A stretch of 64,000 nucleotides of DNA from M0027 sp021713415 (GTDB lineage Bacteria; Pseudomonadota; Gammaproteobacteria; Francisellales; Francisellaceae). The notes under the pieces were generated by a model. The model did no database searches and was not told where the DNA came from. It worked only from the letters and a program-made list of their open reading frames with translations. Where the stretch lies: assembly GCA_021713415.1 (NCBI GenBank), contig JAKJJQ010000009.1:13223-77222 (forward strand), in the 5' to 3' direction. Shown one piece after another: positions 63,038-64,000 of the stretch (position 1 is its first letter; each line of letters begins with the position of its first letter). Made by a program: the position numbers and the translations under genes.

Positions 63038-64000
63038 CTATTTTGGCGAAATATGTTGAAACTTATCTGGCTTTATAAGAATTTCCAGCCATTGTACTGA
63101 TTTATCAGACAATAAGTGAGTTCGCTCAATAATTCTTTGCCAATTAACATAATGGCTAAGGTATTTAGTTGAGACGCCATGAAACTTACTTATCCATTGT
63201 TTTAATCTACTATGATAAGAATTTATGTGTTGTATATGATATACACCATCAATGACTTTGATACCTCGACTTAAGTTAACAGCTTTGTGTTTGATATCTT
63301 CTTTATTTGCAAAAGCTTTATAAACTGGTGAGCTATCAGTACATAAAATAATATCATTTTCCATACAATTTAAGATTTCTTTCTTTAAATTATCATGATT
63401 AAAATCTCTCATAACACTGTAATGGATATGATTAGAGCGATCTTGGCCTACAACAACGGCTACTTGCTCTTTACTTCGACCTCTTTGATTAGCTTTGCCT
63501 CCCCTTTTTCTCGCATTACGATTCAAGTTTTTGTTACCTTTTTCAGATTGCAAAAAGAATGTTTCATCCATTTCAATAATACCTTCAAGCTTGGATTCAT
63601 GAGCATCTTCAAACATAGATAAAAATCTATGACGCCATCGAAAACTAGTTTTTGGATCAATTTTACATACACTAGCAGCTTGATGTATTGTGCTTCCCTT
63701 AATTAATTCCTCAATATAATTAATCCATAAATCAATATGATGTAGATTTGCAATAGGAGTACCAGTTAGAGCAGTATATGTTTTTTTACAGACTTTACAG
63801 CGATAACGTTGAAGACCTCTAAGTTTTCCCCATCTATATGAGTCACAGCTATTGCAATGTGGGCACTGAAGTTCTGAGCATGTGTTTACAGTTTCAGCTA
63901 TAACAAAGGCATTAGTTTTAAGAGCTGATGCACGTGTAAGTAAAACTTGTAATTGATTAATTGTAAGATCAGATAATGCACTTAAAAATGAATTAAATTT
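63038..64000 (-). mobile_element. IS1595-family (ISXO2-like) transposase, partial at the window end
   Basis: The minus-strand frame is open from the window edge at 64000 to a stop at 63038, about 320 residues; the annotated-looking start at 63616 is internal. The N-terminal part has a zinc ribbon (CPHCNSCDSYRWGK, then QRYRCKVCKKTYTALTGTPI), a helical linker with HQAASV-like sequence, then the DDE domain: GIIEMDETFF, an Arg/Gly-rich loop, DSSPVYKAF and HIQHINSYHSRLKQW. The start codon, right inverted repeat and target repeat lie outside or could not be fixed. The frame appears intact. Confidence 0.88.

Overview
This is an AT-rich stretch of a gammaproteobacterial chromosome. Housekeeping genes such as ubiE-ubiJ-ubiB, lpxD-fabZ-lpxA-lpxB, suhB, rsmB, trmJ, smpB, purB and mnmG are interleaved with parts of two different type IV secretion systems (T4SS). 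A Dot/Icm-type (T4BSS) locus containing an IcmW-like chaperone suggests an organism that lives in or with host cells, of the broad Legionellales / Thiotrichales / Francisellales type. The sequence alone does not fix the genus. No rRNA, tRNA, CRISPR array or prophage was seen.

Layout. 1-3.7 kb: a divergent LysR regulator and a three-gene isocyanide-type operon (PvcA/DIT1-like isonitrile synthase, Fe(II)/2-oxoglutarate dioxygenase, FAD monooxygenase). 3.8-10.2 kb: HD-GYP protein, DUF1543 protein, MnmG, a sugar-porter MFS protein and a Na+-dependent (SNF) transporter. 10.2-15.2 kb: lipid A/fatty acid block skp-lpxD-fabZ-lpxA-lpxB and an outer-membrane barrel. 15.3-16.3 kb: cytoplasmic asparaginase. 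16.3-26.0 kb: a tight P-type (trb) T4SS operon on the minus strand (trbC, D, E, an extra VirB8-like gene, trbF, G, I, a small Asn/Ser-rich secreted protein, trbL, traF, trbB) with no relaxase or coupling protein. 26.2-36.4 kb: RNA modification, ubiquinone, lipid and envelope genes. 36.4-43.1 kb: a large lipoprotein with Ig-like modules and 14 propeller-type repeats, a TPR-glycosyltransferase and a methyltransferase/pyruvyl-transferase-like fusion. 43.2-45.9 kb: rnfH, ratA, smpB, purB.

45.9-54.4 kb: a compact Dot/Icm locus in transcription order icmK(dotH)-icmE(dotG)-icmG(dotF)-icmB(dotO)-icmW-icmL(dotI). It is preceded on the same strand by an unusual gene in which a VirB9/TrbG C-terminal-like domain is joined to an outer-membrane beta-barrel. 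54.5-57.1 kb: an ArsR repressor and heavy-metal P-type ATPase with a clear promoter and operator. 57.1-60.8 kb: class V aminotransferase, TauE/SafE permease and two SIMPL-type proteins. 61.2-62.4 kb: a secreted protein that shares its N-terminal module with the 36-kb lipoprotein and carries a tandem Cys-pair repeat. The window ends in a partial IS1595-family transposase.

The strongest candidates for something new are the VirB9-barrel fusion, the coexistence of partial trb and dot/icm machines in a chromosomal setting, and the pair of exported proteins that share a module. All calls come from reading the translated sequences and flanking DNA; no database search was run.
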